This document shows, in pieces, positions 26,854 through 35,800 of a DNA stretch of 64,000 nucleotides (position 1 is its first letter; every line of letters starts with the position of its first letter). The stretch comes from Finegoldia magna_J. Its GTDB lineage: Bacteria; Bacillota; Clostridia; Tissierellales; Peptoniphilaceae. The DNA lies in NCBI RefSeq assembly GCF_002243175.1, contig NZ_NDYF01000012.1, positions 62,001 through 126,000 on the forward strand, written 5' to 3'. The notes beneath the pieces were generated by a model. The model had not been told where the DNA came from. It was given only the letters and a program-made list of their open reading frames with translations, and did not search any database. The position numbers were made by a program, and so were the translations under genes.

Positions 26854-28230
26854 TCACCTGTTCATGTGTTGTTTTATCATTTCTGGTGATAATCTGTCCA
26901 ATTCGTTTTCTGGTAATATCTTCAATAAATCCCACGCAAGATCCAATGTTTCTTCGATTTCTCTGTTTTCATAATAATCTTGTTTTACAAATCTATTTTC
27001 AAATTCGTCTCCAAATTTCAAATATTTTTGATCTGCTTCACTCAAATCATCAGCACCGATAATTTGTGCCAAATCTCTGACTTCTTGAACGTGAGAATAA
27101 CTTGAAAATAATTGGCTACTTACATCCGGATGATCTTCTCTTGTATATCCTTCACCGATACCATCTTTCATAAGTCTGGATAATGATGGAAGAACATTGA
27201 TTGGTGGATAAATGTCTTTTTGCATCAAACTTCTTTCCAAAACTATTTGTCCTTCGGTGATATATCCTGTTAAGTCTGGAATAGGATGCGTGATGTCGTC
27301 GTTTGGCATTGTCAAAATCGGAATCAAAGTCACAGAACCTTCTGCATCTTTAATCATACCAGCTCTTTCATACAATGACGCCAAATCAGAATACAAATAT
27401 CCTGGATAGCCCTTTCTGGAAGGAACTTCTTCTCTTTTTGATGAAACTTCACGAAGAGCTTCTGCATAACTTGTCAAATCAGTTATGATAACCAAAACGT
27501 GATAATTTTTTTCGAAAGCCAAGTATTCTGCTGCAGTCAAAGCTGCTCTTGGAGTTATAATTCTTTCCATTATTGAATCGTCAGCGTAATTTACAAACAT
27601 ACACACATTATTCAATACACCGGATTGTCTGAAAGTATCTTCGAAAAATCTTGCTTCGTCGTGTTTTACACCAATAGCTCCGAATACAATTGCAAAGTTA
27701 TCTTCATTTGCACCTTTGATTTTGGCTTGACGAACGATTTGTGCAGCCAATCTATTGTGGCTCATTCCAGATCCAGAAAATACTGGAAGTTTTTGTCCCC
27801 TGATCAAAGTCATCAAACAATCTATTGAACTAATTCCTGTTTGTATAAAATCCCTTGGATAAACTCTGGAAACTGGGTTGATGGCACGTCCATTTACGTT
27901 GTAGCGTTTTGCTGCGTAAATATCTCCTCCATCATCTATTGGTTGACCAATTCCGTTGAATTTTCTTCCCAAAATATCTTCTGACAAAGCTATTTCGAAT
28001 GGTCTTTGTGTAAATCTAACTTTAGTATTTTGTGTACTCATTCCTGTACTGTCACCAAATACTTGAATAGTAACAGTATCGTCGTTTATATTTACAACTT
28101 TACCGACCATTGATTTATCTGATGCAGATGATTTTACTTCGACAACTTCACCAAAAGATGCTTCATTTACATTTTCAACTTCTATAATTGAACTTTCAAC
28201 TTTTTTTAGTTTAATGTATTCTTTTATCAT
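26854..28230 (-). CDS. ntpB: V-type ATPase subunit B (non-catalytic head subunit)
   Basis: 458 residues. The Walker A loop is degenerate (FSGSGMSHNRLAAQI), as usual for B. RGQKLPVFS, FGAIGVKHDEARFFEDTF and the ITDLTSYAEALREVSSKREE block are characteristic, and GYPGYLYSDLASLYERAG is the conserved segment near the inter-subunit nucleotide site. Starts 8 bases after ntpA. Alternates with A in the hexameric head. Confidence 0.95.
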   Translation of the reverse strand: MIKEYIKLKKVESSIIEVENVNEASFGEVVEVKSSASDKSMVGKVVNINDDTVTIQVFGDSTGMSTQNTKVRFTQRPFEIALSEDILGRKFNGIGQPIDDGGDIYAAKRYNVNGRAINPVSRVYPRDFIQTGISSIDCLMTLIRGQKLPVFSGSGMSHNRLAAQIVRQAKIKGANEDNFAIVFGAIGVKHDEARFFEDTFRQSGVLNNVCMFVNYADDSIMERIITPRAALTAAEYLAFEKNYHVLVIITDLTSYAEALREVSSKREEVPSRKGYPGYLYSDLASLYERAGMIKDAEGSVTLIPILTMPNDDITHPIPDLTGYITEGQIVLERSLMQKDIYPPINVLPSLSRLMKDGIGEGYTREDHPDVSSQLFSSYSHVQEVRDLAQIIGADDLSEADQKYLKFGDEFENRFVKQDYYENREIEETLDLAWDLLKILPENELDRLSPEMIKQHMNR

Positions 28231-28238
28231 AAAATCAC

Positions 28239-30005
28239 CTACTTTTCGTATTTGCTAATCAAATCGCTATAAAATTCTTTGATTTCATCATTTAAATCTT
28301 TGATTCCACTTAAATCTTCGTTAGAAATTGTGTTTTTCATGGCGATAACTTTTGAATACAAATCTGCATTTTTAACTTGAGAAATAGGAATTTGTTCTTT
28401 GATTGCTTTGTATCCTTCTTCGTATAATAATTTAATAGTTTTAAGCATTTCAACTTGCTTTTTAAGAGGAACATAAGTGTCCACTTTACTGAAAGCATTT
28501 TGTTGCAAAAATCCTAGCTTCATTACATTTGAAATATCCAAAATCAATCTTTGATCGTCTGGAAGAACATCTTCACCTACAAGCATTACTATTTCTTTTA
28601 ATTTGTCTTCTTCGTATAACAATTTAAGCATTTGATTTCTCAAATCTACAACATCTTCGCCAAGTTTGGATTCGTAATAATCTCTTAATTTTTCTACATA
28701 AGAAGAATAACTGCTCATCCAGTTAATTGCTGGATAATGTCTTGAATATGCCAAATCCTTATCCAAACCCAAGAACACATTTACAAATCTCTTAGTGTTT
28801 TCTGTAACTGGTTCACTGAAATCTCCACCAGCTGGTGAAACCGCTCCGATAATTGTAACTGATCCTTCGTTGTCATTCAAAGTTTTCACAATTCCTGCTC
28901 TTTCGTAGAATTGTGCAATTCTTGATGGAAGATATGCAGGATATCCTTCTTCTGCAGGCATTTCTTCAAGTCTTCCTGAAATTTCACGAAGAGCTTCTGC
29001 CCAACGAGAAGTGGAGTCTGCCATTATTGCGACATCATATCCCATATCTCTAAAATATTCTGCCATTGTAATTCCAGTGTAGATACTTGCTTCTCTGGCT
29101 GCTACTGGCATGTTGGATGTATTGGCTATCAATACAGTTCTTTCCATAAGTGGCTTTCCGTTGTTTGGGTCGATAAGTTTCGGAAAATCTTCCAATACTT
29201 CTGTCATTTCGTTACCACGTTCACCACAACCAATGTAAATAATGATATCTGCGTCGGCGTATTTTGCCAATTGGTGTTGTGTCATTGTTTTTCCGGTACC
29301 AAATCCACCAGGAATTGCTACAGTACCACCTTTTGCAAGAGGAAAGAACACATCTAAAATTCTTTGACCAGTTTCCAATAAACGATCGACATCCAATCTT
29401 TCTTTGGAAGGTCTTGGAATTCTGATTGGCCAGTCTTGGTACAATTTTATATCTGTTACATTCCCAAAATCATCTTCCACTTGCATAATAGTAGTCTCAA
29501 TATTGTACTTGCCATTTTCAAGCACGTTTTTAACAGTACCATTAACTCCAACTGGAATCATAATTTTGTGAACGATAGCTTCTGTTTCTGGAACTTCTGC
29601 TATGATTTGTCCTTGAGTAACTGTGTCTCCATTTTTAACTTTTATAGTGACATCCCATAATTTTTCTTCATCAATTGAAATAAGTCCAATACCTTCTGGG
29701 ATAAAAGTTGAAAATTTATCTCTGATTTCTTTTAATGGTCTTTCAATACCATCAAACATATTCTTCAACAAACCAGGTCCCAATTTTAATGAAAGTGGTT
29801 TGTTAGTATGATAAATCTCATCGTCTTTTTTCAATCCTTCAGTTTCTTCATAAACTTGGATAACCGCGATATCATCTTCAAGACTGATAACTTCTCCGAT
29901 TAATTTCTTTTCACCGATTAACACCATTTCCTTGGCTGTAAAATCGGTCATATTTCTTCCTTTTATTACAGGACCATTAATAGAAAAAATCTTACCATTA
30001 TTCAT
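28239..30005 (-). CDS. ntpA: V-type ATPase subunit A (catalytic head subunit)
   Basis: 588 residues. Catalytic P-loop PGGFGTGKTMTQHQLAK, followed by IIYIGCGERGNEMTEVLEDF, which contains the catalytic Glu region. DSTSRWAEALREISGRLEEM and the bulge domain specific to V/A-type A subunits (residues ~110-200) are present. Start set to ATG 30005 (MNNGKIFSINGP) with GGCGGTGA upstream; it overlaps the subunit E stop by 8 bases. A longer GTG start at 30014 is less likely. Confidence 0.96.
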   Translation of the reverse strand: MNNGKIFSINGPVIKGRNMTDFTAKEMVLIGEKKLIGEVISLEDDIAVIQVYEETEGLKKDDEIYHTNKPLSLKLGPGLLKNMFDGIERPLKEIRDKFSTFIPEGIGLISIDEEKLWDVTIKVKNGDTVTQGQIIAEVPETEAIVHKIMIPVGVNGTVKNVLENGKYNIETTIMQVEDDFGNVTDIKLYQDWPIRIPRPSKERLDVDRLLETGQRILDVFFPLAKGGTVAIPGGFGTGKTMTQHQLAKYADADIIIYIGCGERGNEMTEVLEDFPKLIDPNNGKPLMERTVLIANTSNMPVAAREASIYTGITMAEYFRDMGYDVAIMADSTSRWAEALREISGRLEEMPAEEGYPAYLPSRIAQFYERAGIVKTLNDNEGSVTIIGAVSPAGGDFSEPVTENTKRFVNVFLGLDKDLAYSRHYPAINWMSSYSSYVEKLRDYYESKLGEDVVDLRNQMLKLLYEEDKLKEIVMLVGEDVLPDDQRLILDISNVMKLGFLQQNAFSKVDTYVPLKKQVEMLKTIKLLYEEGYKAIKEQIPISQVKNADLYSKVIAMKNTISNEDLSGIKDLNDEIKEFYSDLISKYEK

Positions 30006-30606
30006 TGATATCACCGCCTGTCATTAGATTATGAATATCTTCACCCATTTCATGTTTGCAATCTTGCATTTTTGACAAATAAGTGTAATCAAAATTCACT
30101 GTTTCTTCTACATCTTGAATCATAAATCCTCCCAAGTAATTGTTCGGAATGGATTTGATTTCTTCGACTTTTTCTGAACTGAAATTCTTAGTTACATAAT
30201 CATAATCGTTTTGTAAAACCAACAACACTACCTTGTAATCCAAATCAGCCAAGTTTTCTTCAATATTCTTGATTAATTTTTCCTTGTACTCATCGGTCTT
30301 CACAAAATCCAATATTTTTTTAGTAACATTATCAAACAATTTTTGCAATACATTTTCTTTTAAAACCAAAAGCTCTCTTCTGCTTTCTTGTTCAGCAGTT
30401 CTCAATTTTTCGATAGATTTTTGTTCAGCTTTTCTGGTTCTTTTTTTCAAATTCAAATTGTATTCATCAATTAATTTTTGTTCGTATTCTTTTAGCTCAT
30501 TTTGATTAGAGTTTTTTACTTCAAGAAGTTTCTTTTCATAATCTTTTTTCTTATTCGCATAGATTATTTTGTTAAAAATATCTAATTTCTTTTCTAATAA
30601 AATCAT
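29998..30606 (-). CDS. ntpE: V-type ATPase subunit E (peripheral stalk)
   Basis: 202 residues. The N-terminal ~110 residues are a long charged helix (KKKDYEKKLLEVKNSNQNEL, KRTRKAEQKSIEKLRTAEQE) and the C-terminal part a small globular domain (NYLGGFMIQDVEETVNFDYTY), the normal E architecture. Pairs with the G/H-like subunit to form the stator stalk. RBS AGAGGTAGAA. Overlaps ntpA by 8 bases. Confidence 0.85.
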   Translation of the reverse strand: MILLEKKLDIFNKIIYANKKKDYEKKLLEVKNSNQNELKEYEQKLIDEYNLNLKKRTRKAEQKSIEKLRTAEQESRRELLVLKENVLQKLFDNVTKKILDFVKTDEYKEKLIKNIEENLADLDYKVVLLVLQNDYDYVTKNFSSEKVEEIKSIPNNYLGGFMIQDVEETVNFDYTYLSKMQDCKHEMGEDIHNLMTGGDINE

Positions 30607-30614
30607 TTCTACCT

Positions 30615-30923
30615 CTAATCTACCTTAATTCCTATAGACCCCTTAATGTATTTCATCAAGAAATCTTTGTCTTCAAGTCCATTTCTTCCGGGTATTGTTA
30701 CAACCAATGGTTTCTTCCCCTTGTCTTTGTGTTTTGTCACTTCATCTTTTATAGTATTGAATACTTCCTCAGTGATAATGACAACACCCAAAGTATCATC
30801 AATAGTTGCAGCCTTGAAAGCTCTCTTCATTTCTGCTTCATTCTTCGCTACTAAACCTGTGATTCCAGCAAGGCGCATACCAAGATTTGTAACATTATCC
30901 GCACTTATAATTACGGATTTCAT
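30615..30923 (-). CDS. ntpG: V-type ATPase subunit F (central stalk)
   Basis: 102 residues, Rossmann-like: NLGMRLAGITGLVAKNEAEM and DTLGVVIITEEVFNTI match the F (NtpG) family, including the conserved GFRLAGI-like motif. Binds subunit D in the rotor. Almost no ribosome-binding site of its own; the start lies 2 bases behind the ntpK stop, so translation is probably coupled. Confidence 0.88.
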   Translation of the reverse strand: MKSVIISADNVTNLGMRLAGITGLVAKNEAEMKRAFKAATIDDTLGVVIITEEVFNTIKDEVTKHKDKGKKPLVVTIPGRNGLEDKDFLMKYIKGSIGIKVD

Positions 30924-30925
30924 AA

Positions 30926-31345
30926 TTATAATTGTTGCAAAATAAGAATTGAAATAACCAATCCGTAAATTGCAATACCTTCTGCTAATCCTACATAAAT
31001 TAATGATTTACCTAATAATGATGGATCTTCACTAACAGCTCCCAATGCTGATGAACCTACAACACCTACTGCATAACCAGTACCAATTGTTGCAAGACCT
31101 GTTGACAAAGCAGCTGCCAAAAGTCCAAGACCATTAGATGCACCAGCAGCAGATTCTGCAAATGCAGAGTTAGGCATTAAGAATACAAATGCCATTACAA
31201 GACATGGAATAATTGCAAAAAGATTAGTTCTTAATGCTTTCTTTAATTTTGTTTTTGATGAATCAGTGTTGTTGTATAACAAATAAACACCTGAACCTAT
31301 AGTCAATAAAACTATTATTGCTGTTGAAATTAAAATAAAATACAT
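30926..31345 (-). CDS. ntpK: V-type ATPase subunit K (membrane rotor ring, c subunit)
   Basis: 139 residues. The C-terminal hairpin is a classical c subunit (helix GLGLLAAALSTGLATIGTGY, loop, helix LIYVGLAEGIAIYGLVISIL) with ion-carrying Glu122. The N-terminal ~63 residues add a membrane helix and a basic linker, then IIPCLVMAFVFLMPNSAFA, which resembles a signal peptide or second helix. The surroundings of Glu122 (AEGIA) lack the E-T-Q pattern of Enterococcus Na+-type NtpK, which hints at protons, an inference only. GGAGATAAATTT precedes the ATG. Confidence 0.9.
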   Translation of the reverse strand: MYFILISTAIIVLLTIGSGVYLLYNNTDSSKTKLKKALRTNLFAIIPCLVMAFVFLMPNSAFAESAAGASNGLGLLAAALSTGLATIGTGYAVGVVGSSALGAVSEDPSLLGKSLIYVGLAEGIAIYGLVISILILQQL

Positions 31346-31358
31346 AAATTTATCTCCT

Positions 31359-33290
31359 TTAAATTCTCTTTATAGTTGGTTGGAACAAAATTCCATCACC
31401 CTTAAAATATTTACTAAACAATTCATAATATTCAAGTCTCAATGATTGAATGAACACAATCAAACCTTCAAGACCCAAAATCACGATATTTCCTACGATT
31501 ATCATAGCTATGTTACCTGCATTGGTTCCGATCATTTTACCAATAGATGTAAATGCCAAGAATAAACCAACGTGGTTTATAGCAAATGCCCCTACTCTTA
31601 TGAATGATACAGTTGAAGAAAACATTGAAATCAAAGTTTCAATAATCGAAAATGAACTTTCAACATAATAACCTGTAACATCCAAACCATTGTGAAGAGG
31701 TCTTCTCTTGTACAAAAGCTGTGTCAATGGAACTTTGAAAACCATGACAAAAATCACAATCAACATACACGCCGCAATCACTCTAACAGAAACAATGTGC
31801 AATTCTAATGCAACTGTTGCAGCTAATAATAAGAATAACAAGAATAGCAAAAATCCTGCCAAACCTTCTTGTCCGAAAAGCCCTTCTTGCACATCTTTGA
31901 AAATGTAATTGTTACATAATCCCAAAATGTAAGCTATCAGTAAAAGTACGACACCAAGTCCAATAGCTATAATCAAAACTTTGTTGATATTTTCAAATGG
32001 TTTCAAAAACAATGCCGGAATAATTCCTTCTAGTCCAAAGAAAGAACCGTAAAGAATTCCAAACACCATGGAACTTGCACCAATTCTTTCAAGAAGTCCG
32101 CCCATCATCTTGTCTTTGAATTTCGCTAATAAGACACCTGCTACAAACATCACAGCGCCTTGTCCCAAATCACCAAACATAGCACCGAACAACAACATAT
32201 AAGTCAACCCAAAAAATACAGTAGGGTCGATTTCCTTGTAATTTGGAGTGCCATACATATTAACTAAAAGCTCAAACGGCTTAAAAAATTTGTTGTTTTT
32301 GAGCTTGGTGGGAGGAGTTAGTCCACTGTCATCTGCATCCAAGAAATTAATGAACATATCATCGTATGCAGATAATTTTTCTTGAACAACACTTTTAGCT
32401 GATTCAGGAACCCATCCTGCCAAATAAAAGTAGTTTTCACTTCTTCCAAGTAAACTCTTCACATCTTCCAATTGAATCAACAAATTAGCAGAAATCACCA
32501 TATCAATGATTTTGCTCTTGTTATCTCTGTAAATTTCATTCAAACTTTGATTTAATTCTGAGATTTGAGCTCCCAAGTTTTCATTTTCCAATTCAATTTT
32601 GGAAATTATTTCTTTTGGAACTTCTTTTCTATTTTTATTAATATTGATATCAGTCCAGTTCAACGATCTCAAAATTCTGTCTGTTTCAATGGACACATCT
32701 TTTGGATAAATAGCTACATAAACTTCCTTTTTGTTCTTACTTGCCAAATGAAGTACACTTGCCATGATATTATCGTAGTTTTTCTTCAACTTTAGTCTAT
32801 TTTCCTTAGACAAATAGCCAAAGCGATAATCGAAATACTTCATATCACACAAGCTTTCAATAGATACATCCAAATTATCAATCAAATACAAATCTTCTAA
32901 CTCTTTTTTATTTTCATCAATTTGGTTTTCAAGGTCATAGATCTTGTCCACCTTAGATTTAATAGAACCGTAGAAGTCTTTGATTTCATCTTCGTTGTAC
33001 TCTCTTTTTAATCTCTCATCTCTCAAATCAATCTTGAAAATATCCTTTAAATTATCAGCAATAGAGTTCAAATCCTTAACATCCCTGTTTTCAAAACCAG
33101 TAACATTATTAAACTCCATAGTTTTTTCGATATTTTCGCTATTAATATTAACGATAAAAGTATTGTTTTCGATTTGGCTCAAACTATCAGTAAGTTCAAC
33201 ACTGCCAATATCCAACAAATCTTTTATAGTGGATTCAAGATACTTCAGATTTCCAACTACATTCATCATGTACATTTTTTCTGCTCTCAA
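31359..33290 (-). CDS. ntpI: V-type ATPase subunit I (membrane stator, a subunit)
   Basis: 643 residues: an N-terminal cytoplasmic half with coiled coils (~1-320), then about seven or eight membrane helices starting at DPTVFFGLTYMLLFGAMFGDLGQGA, a family signature. FIRVGAFAINHVGLFLAF contains the Arg that exchanges ions with the ring. Start taken as TTG 33290 (reads RAEKMYMMNVVGN) because family members begin with this segment and AAGGA lies upstream. Confidence 0.95.
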   Translation of the reverse strand: MRAEKMYMMNVVGNLKYLESTIKDLLDIGSVELTDSLSQIENNTFIVNINSENIEKTMEFNNVTGFENRDVKDLNSIADNLKDIFKIDLRDERLKREYNEDEIKDFYGSIKSKVDKIYDLENQIDENKKELEDLYLIDNLDVSIESLCDMKYFDYRFGYLSKENRLKLKKNYDNIMASVLHLASKNKKEVYVAIYPKDVSIETDRILRSLNWTDININKNRKEVPKEIISKIELENENLGAQISELNQSLNEIYRDNKSKIIDMVISANLLIQLEDVKSLLGRSENYFYLAGWVPESAKSVVQEKLSAYDDMFINFLDADDSGLTPPTKLKNNKFFKPFELLVNMYGTPNYKEIDPTVFFGLTYMLLFGAMFGDLGQGAVMFVAGVLLAKFKDKMMGGLLERIGASSMVFGILYGSFFGLEGIIPALFLKPFENINKVLIIAIGLGVVLLLIAYILGLCNNYIFKDVQEGLFGQEGLAGFLLFLLFLLLAATVALELHIVSVRVIAACMLIVIFVMVFKVPLTQLLYKRRPLHNGLDVTGYYVESSFSIIETLISMFSSTVSFIRVGAFAINHVGLFLAFTSIGKMIGTNAGNIAMIIVGNIVILGLEGLIVFIQSLRLEYYELFSKYFKGDGILFQPTIKRI

Positions 33291-33302
33291 TTTACCACTT
33301 CC

Positions 33303-34319
33303 TTAAACTCTTCTAATCAGATAAGACTTGGACTTTTCAAAATCCAAACTAAACCTCTTAGATTCCACACTTTTTTCAATATCAAACTTTTCAAATTCAA
33401 GTAATTCGCCAATCGCAATAAGTTTCGAAATATTGTACTTATTCGTATGTAGCAAATCCATAGCCTTGAAATAAAGATATCTGTAAACTCTCCTATCCAT
33501 ATACAAATCAATATCATTTTCGGTATTAACCAAGAAAGAATACTTGCTTTCGGAAATAAACTTCATCAAATCATCAAAATCCATATACGAAATCCTCTTC
33601 AAATCGTCCAATTGGAACAATTTTCCGCCCAAAATCGTAAAGTTGAAAATAATCTCGCTATTGATTTCATAATATTTGTTAGCACGATAAATCCATTCCA
33701 AATTCAATAAGTCGATTTTTTCACCATAATAATCTTGGACAATCTTAGAATCTTCTTTCGATAAACCTTGACTCATCTTGATAATATTTGAATAATAATT
33801 TCTATCCAAGTTCATTTCAATAAAAAACAAAATTCTGTGACGATTTTCTTCCTTGTACCTATCGACAATAGATTTGTATGGCTCATCTAACATATCCACA
33901 AAATCTTGAATCGTAGTCGACGAAGAAATTCGAGAAAATTTTGTATCCTTGAGAACTATAAGATTATCATTCAACCTATCGGTGTATTCCCTTCTAACGA
34001 TAACACGCGCCAAAGTTTTAATATCTTCAACGACATAATATTCCAACAAAGAATTATAAAAATCCTTGTACCTGCCGTTCATATAGTATTTCAACTTTTC
34101 TTCAGTTTTAATCATCTTATCATTAAGACTGTTTTCAAACTGACTCACGCCCTCGTTTGCGTATTCACCCTCAATCTTTCCTAATTTCAAAAGGTAATCA
34201 TATTGATCCTTATTAGTATCAGCTTCTAATAATTTCTTAAAATCTTCATCAGACAAAAGCTCTGAACTAATCTTAGAAATTTTAGTATTAAGCGCACTAT
34301 ATAATCTTGCAGATCCCAT
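33303..34319 (-). CDS. ntpC: V-type ATPase subunit C (rotor socket, d subunit)
   Basis: 338 residues, almost entirely helical, charged. The N-terminal SARLYSALNTKISKISSELL and the EYYVVEDIKTLARVIVRREY segment with repeated acidic/aromatic helices fit the NtpC/AtpC family that connects the DF shaft to the K ring. Starts with ATG after GGAGTAATT, 2 bases past the upstream subunit's stop. Confidence 0.85.
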   Translation of the reverse strand: MGSARLYSALNTKISKISSELLSDEDFKKLLEADTNKDQYDYLLKLGKIEGEYANEGVSQFENSLNDKMIKTEEKLKYYMNGRYKDFYNSLLEYYVVEDIKTLARVIVRREYTDRLNDNLIVLKDTKFSRISSSTTIQDFVDMLDEPYKSIVDRYKEENRHRILFFIEMNLDRNYYSNIIKMSQGLSKEDSKIVQDYYGEKIDLLNLEWIYRANKYYEINSEIIFNFTILGGKLFQLDDLKRISYMDFDDLMKFISESKYSFLVNTENDIDLYMDRRVYRYLYFKAMDLLHTNKYNISKLIAIGELLEFEKFDIEKSVESKRFSLDFEKSKSYLIRRV

Positions 34320-34321
34320 AA

Positions 34322-34630
34322 TTACTCCGTAATAATATTGAAGAATTTGTCCACTAATCTATCTTCATTCTTATCGAAGATTTCCTTCAAGTGATTTTTC
34401 TTTTCTTCAATACTCTTCTTTTGATTTTCGATATTATTGTTTTGACTATTAATAATATCGTCATGGACAGAATTAAGTTTAGTTACAGATTCTGATTGAT
34501 ATTTGTCTTCAAGCTCTCTGATAGCTTCTTTTTGTTTTTTTTGTTCAGTCACAAGATCATTTTGAAAAGATTTATCCAAATCCTGTGCTTTTTTATCAAT
34601 CTCAATTATTTTATTGATTATATCTTTCAT
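34322..34630 (-). CDS. V-type ATPase G/H-like peripheral-stalk subunit
   Basis: 102 residues, a single long charged coiled coil (for example EQKKQKEAIRELEDKYQSES and IENQKKSIEEKKNHLKEIFD). Position at the head of the operon and its size match the NtpF/AtpH partner of subunit E. Sequence of such helices is poorly conserved, so the name rests largely on context. RBS AGGAAGTGAG. Confidence 0.75.
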   Translation of the reverse strand: MKDIINKIIEIDKKAQDLDKSFQNDLVTEQKKQKEAIRELEDKYQSESVTKLNSVHDDIINSQNNNIENQKKSIEEKKNHLKEIFDKNEDRLVDKFFNIITE

Positions 34631-34654
34631 AAACTCACTTCCTCACATCTACCT

Positions 34655-34684
34655 ATTATAACCCATATAAATTTTTAAATCGAA
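34655..34684 (-). promoter_or_regulatory. Candidate V-ATPase operon promoter
   Basis: TATAAT at 34660-34655 (minus) with TTCGAT at 34684-34679, 18-base spacing. The leader would be about 20 bases. The next ~190 bases up to the dnaJ-like terminator are A/T-rich without other recognisable features. Confidence 0.5.
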
Positions 34685-34874
34685 ATAGAATTTAGATATA
34701 TTGTTGAATTTTTTATAAAAATTGCTATATGTATAAATGAAAACATTTTTATTATAATTTTTTGATTGCTGTAACTTTGATATTTTTAATTTACATTCTT
34801 TTAAATGAAAAATAAATTTTTAGAAATTTAGACAAAGTTTTAATTTTTGTGATTAAAGTTTTCTAATTTTTCAA

Positions 34875-34900
34875 TAAAAAACTGGGAGATATTCTCCCAG
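34875..34900 (-). terminator. Terminator of the J-domain protein gene
   Basis: CTGGGAGA and TCTCCCAG form a perfect stem around a 3-base loop (34882-34900), followed on the minus strand by TTTTTTATT. Confidence 0.9.
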
Positions 34901-34907
34901 CCGTAAA

Positions 34908-35720
34908 CTATTTTTTGTTTTTGATTCTATTGTATCTTTCTATATTTTGTTCATTGGACAAAAAGTCGTATGCGTTGTTAACTTCTTGGAACTTCGCAGT
35001 TGCATCAGCTGCTTTGTTTATATCAGGGTGATATTTCTTGGCAAGTTTTCTGTAATTCAATTTGATTTCATACTTGTCTGCGTTGTATCCAACTCCCAAC
35101 GTGTCGCAATGTTGTTCATAAGTTCTAACGAAATCGTCCACTGGATTTTGGTATTGGTTTTGATATCCGTATCCTTGTTGACCATAACCTTGGTTATATC
35201 CACCGTATTGACCTTGTTGTTGGTAATATCCGAAATCATCGAATCCAAATCCGTTTTGATTGAACCATTCCTCAAATCTTCTAGTCCATTCTTCTTGTTC
35301 ACGTCTTTGTCGTTCTTCACGCGCTTTTCTTTCTTCTTCTTGTTTGTTGAAGATGTATTTTTTCTTGTAATCAGAATAAGAAGTGTATTTTGTTTGTGAA
35401 TTATTGAGATAATAATCCCCGTATCCAAGTAAGAATTCAACCATAGAATATTTTACATATTTTATATAATTTACAAATCCTTTACCTAAAATAGGAAATA
35501 TCGTTATGAACAAAACCGTAAATGTAACCCATTTGTATTTGAAAAATATATAAGGAAAGAACAATATAAATATACAACCGAAGGATAATATGGATCCTAG
35601 TACATACCTAAATCCCACAGTTAAATTAACCAATGTTTCTATAAATGCTATTAAAAATCCGAAAAATCCATCCAAAAATTTCGCAAATCCTTTTACGAAA
35701 CCTCCCCATGCTTTCTTCAT
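34908..35720 (-). CDS. Membrane-anchored J-domain protein with Q/G/Y-rich linker
   Basis: 270 residues. The N-terminal ~90 residues hold about three hydrophobic helices (FLIAFIETLVNLTVG; YVLGSILSFGCIFILFFPYI; WVTFTVLFITIFPILG). A basic helix rich in KEER/RRE follows (~120-150), then a low-complexity stretch of about 40 residues dominated by Q, G, Y and N, and a C-terminal J domain (NYRKLAKKYHPDINKA) with an intact HPD. J domains stimulate DnaK ATPase, so this should recruit DnaK to the membrane. Its own terminator follows; no chaperone gene is adjacent. Confidence 0.85.
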   Translation of the reverse strand: MKKAWGGFVKGFAKFLDGFFGFLIAFIETLVNLTVGFRYVLGSILSFGCIFILFFPYIFFKYKWVTFTVLFITIFPILGKGFVNYIKYVKYSMVEFLLGYGDYYLNNSQTKYTSYSDYKKKYIFNKQEEERKAREERQRREQEEWTRRFEEWFNQNGFGFDDFGYYQQQGQYGGYNQGYGQQGYGYQNQYQNPVDDFVRTYEQHCDTLGVGYNADKYEIKLNYRKLAKKYHPDINKAADATAKFQEVNNAYDFLSNEQNIERYNRIKNKK

Positions 35721-35800
35721 TTATTCACCTACTTCCAATTTCTTTTAATTTATTATATCATACTAATGTCACAAATTAGATAATTTATGAAAGAGGTAAT

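Noticed and set aside
34947..35399. 150-residue open frame on the plus strand
   Set aside because: Antisense to the J-domain gene, low-complexity Ser/Val/Phe sequence arising from the Q/G/Y-rich linker; no ribosome-binding site.
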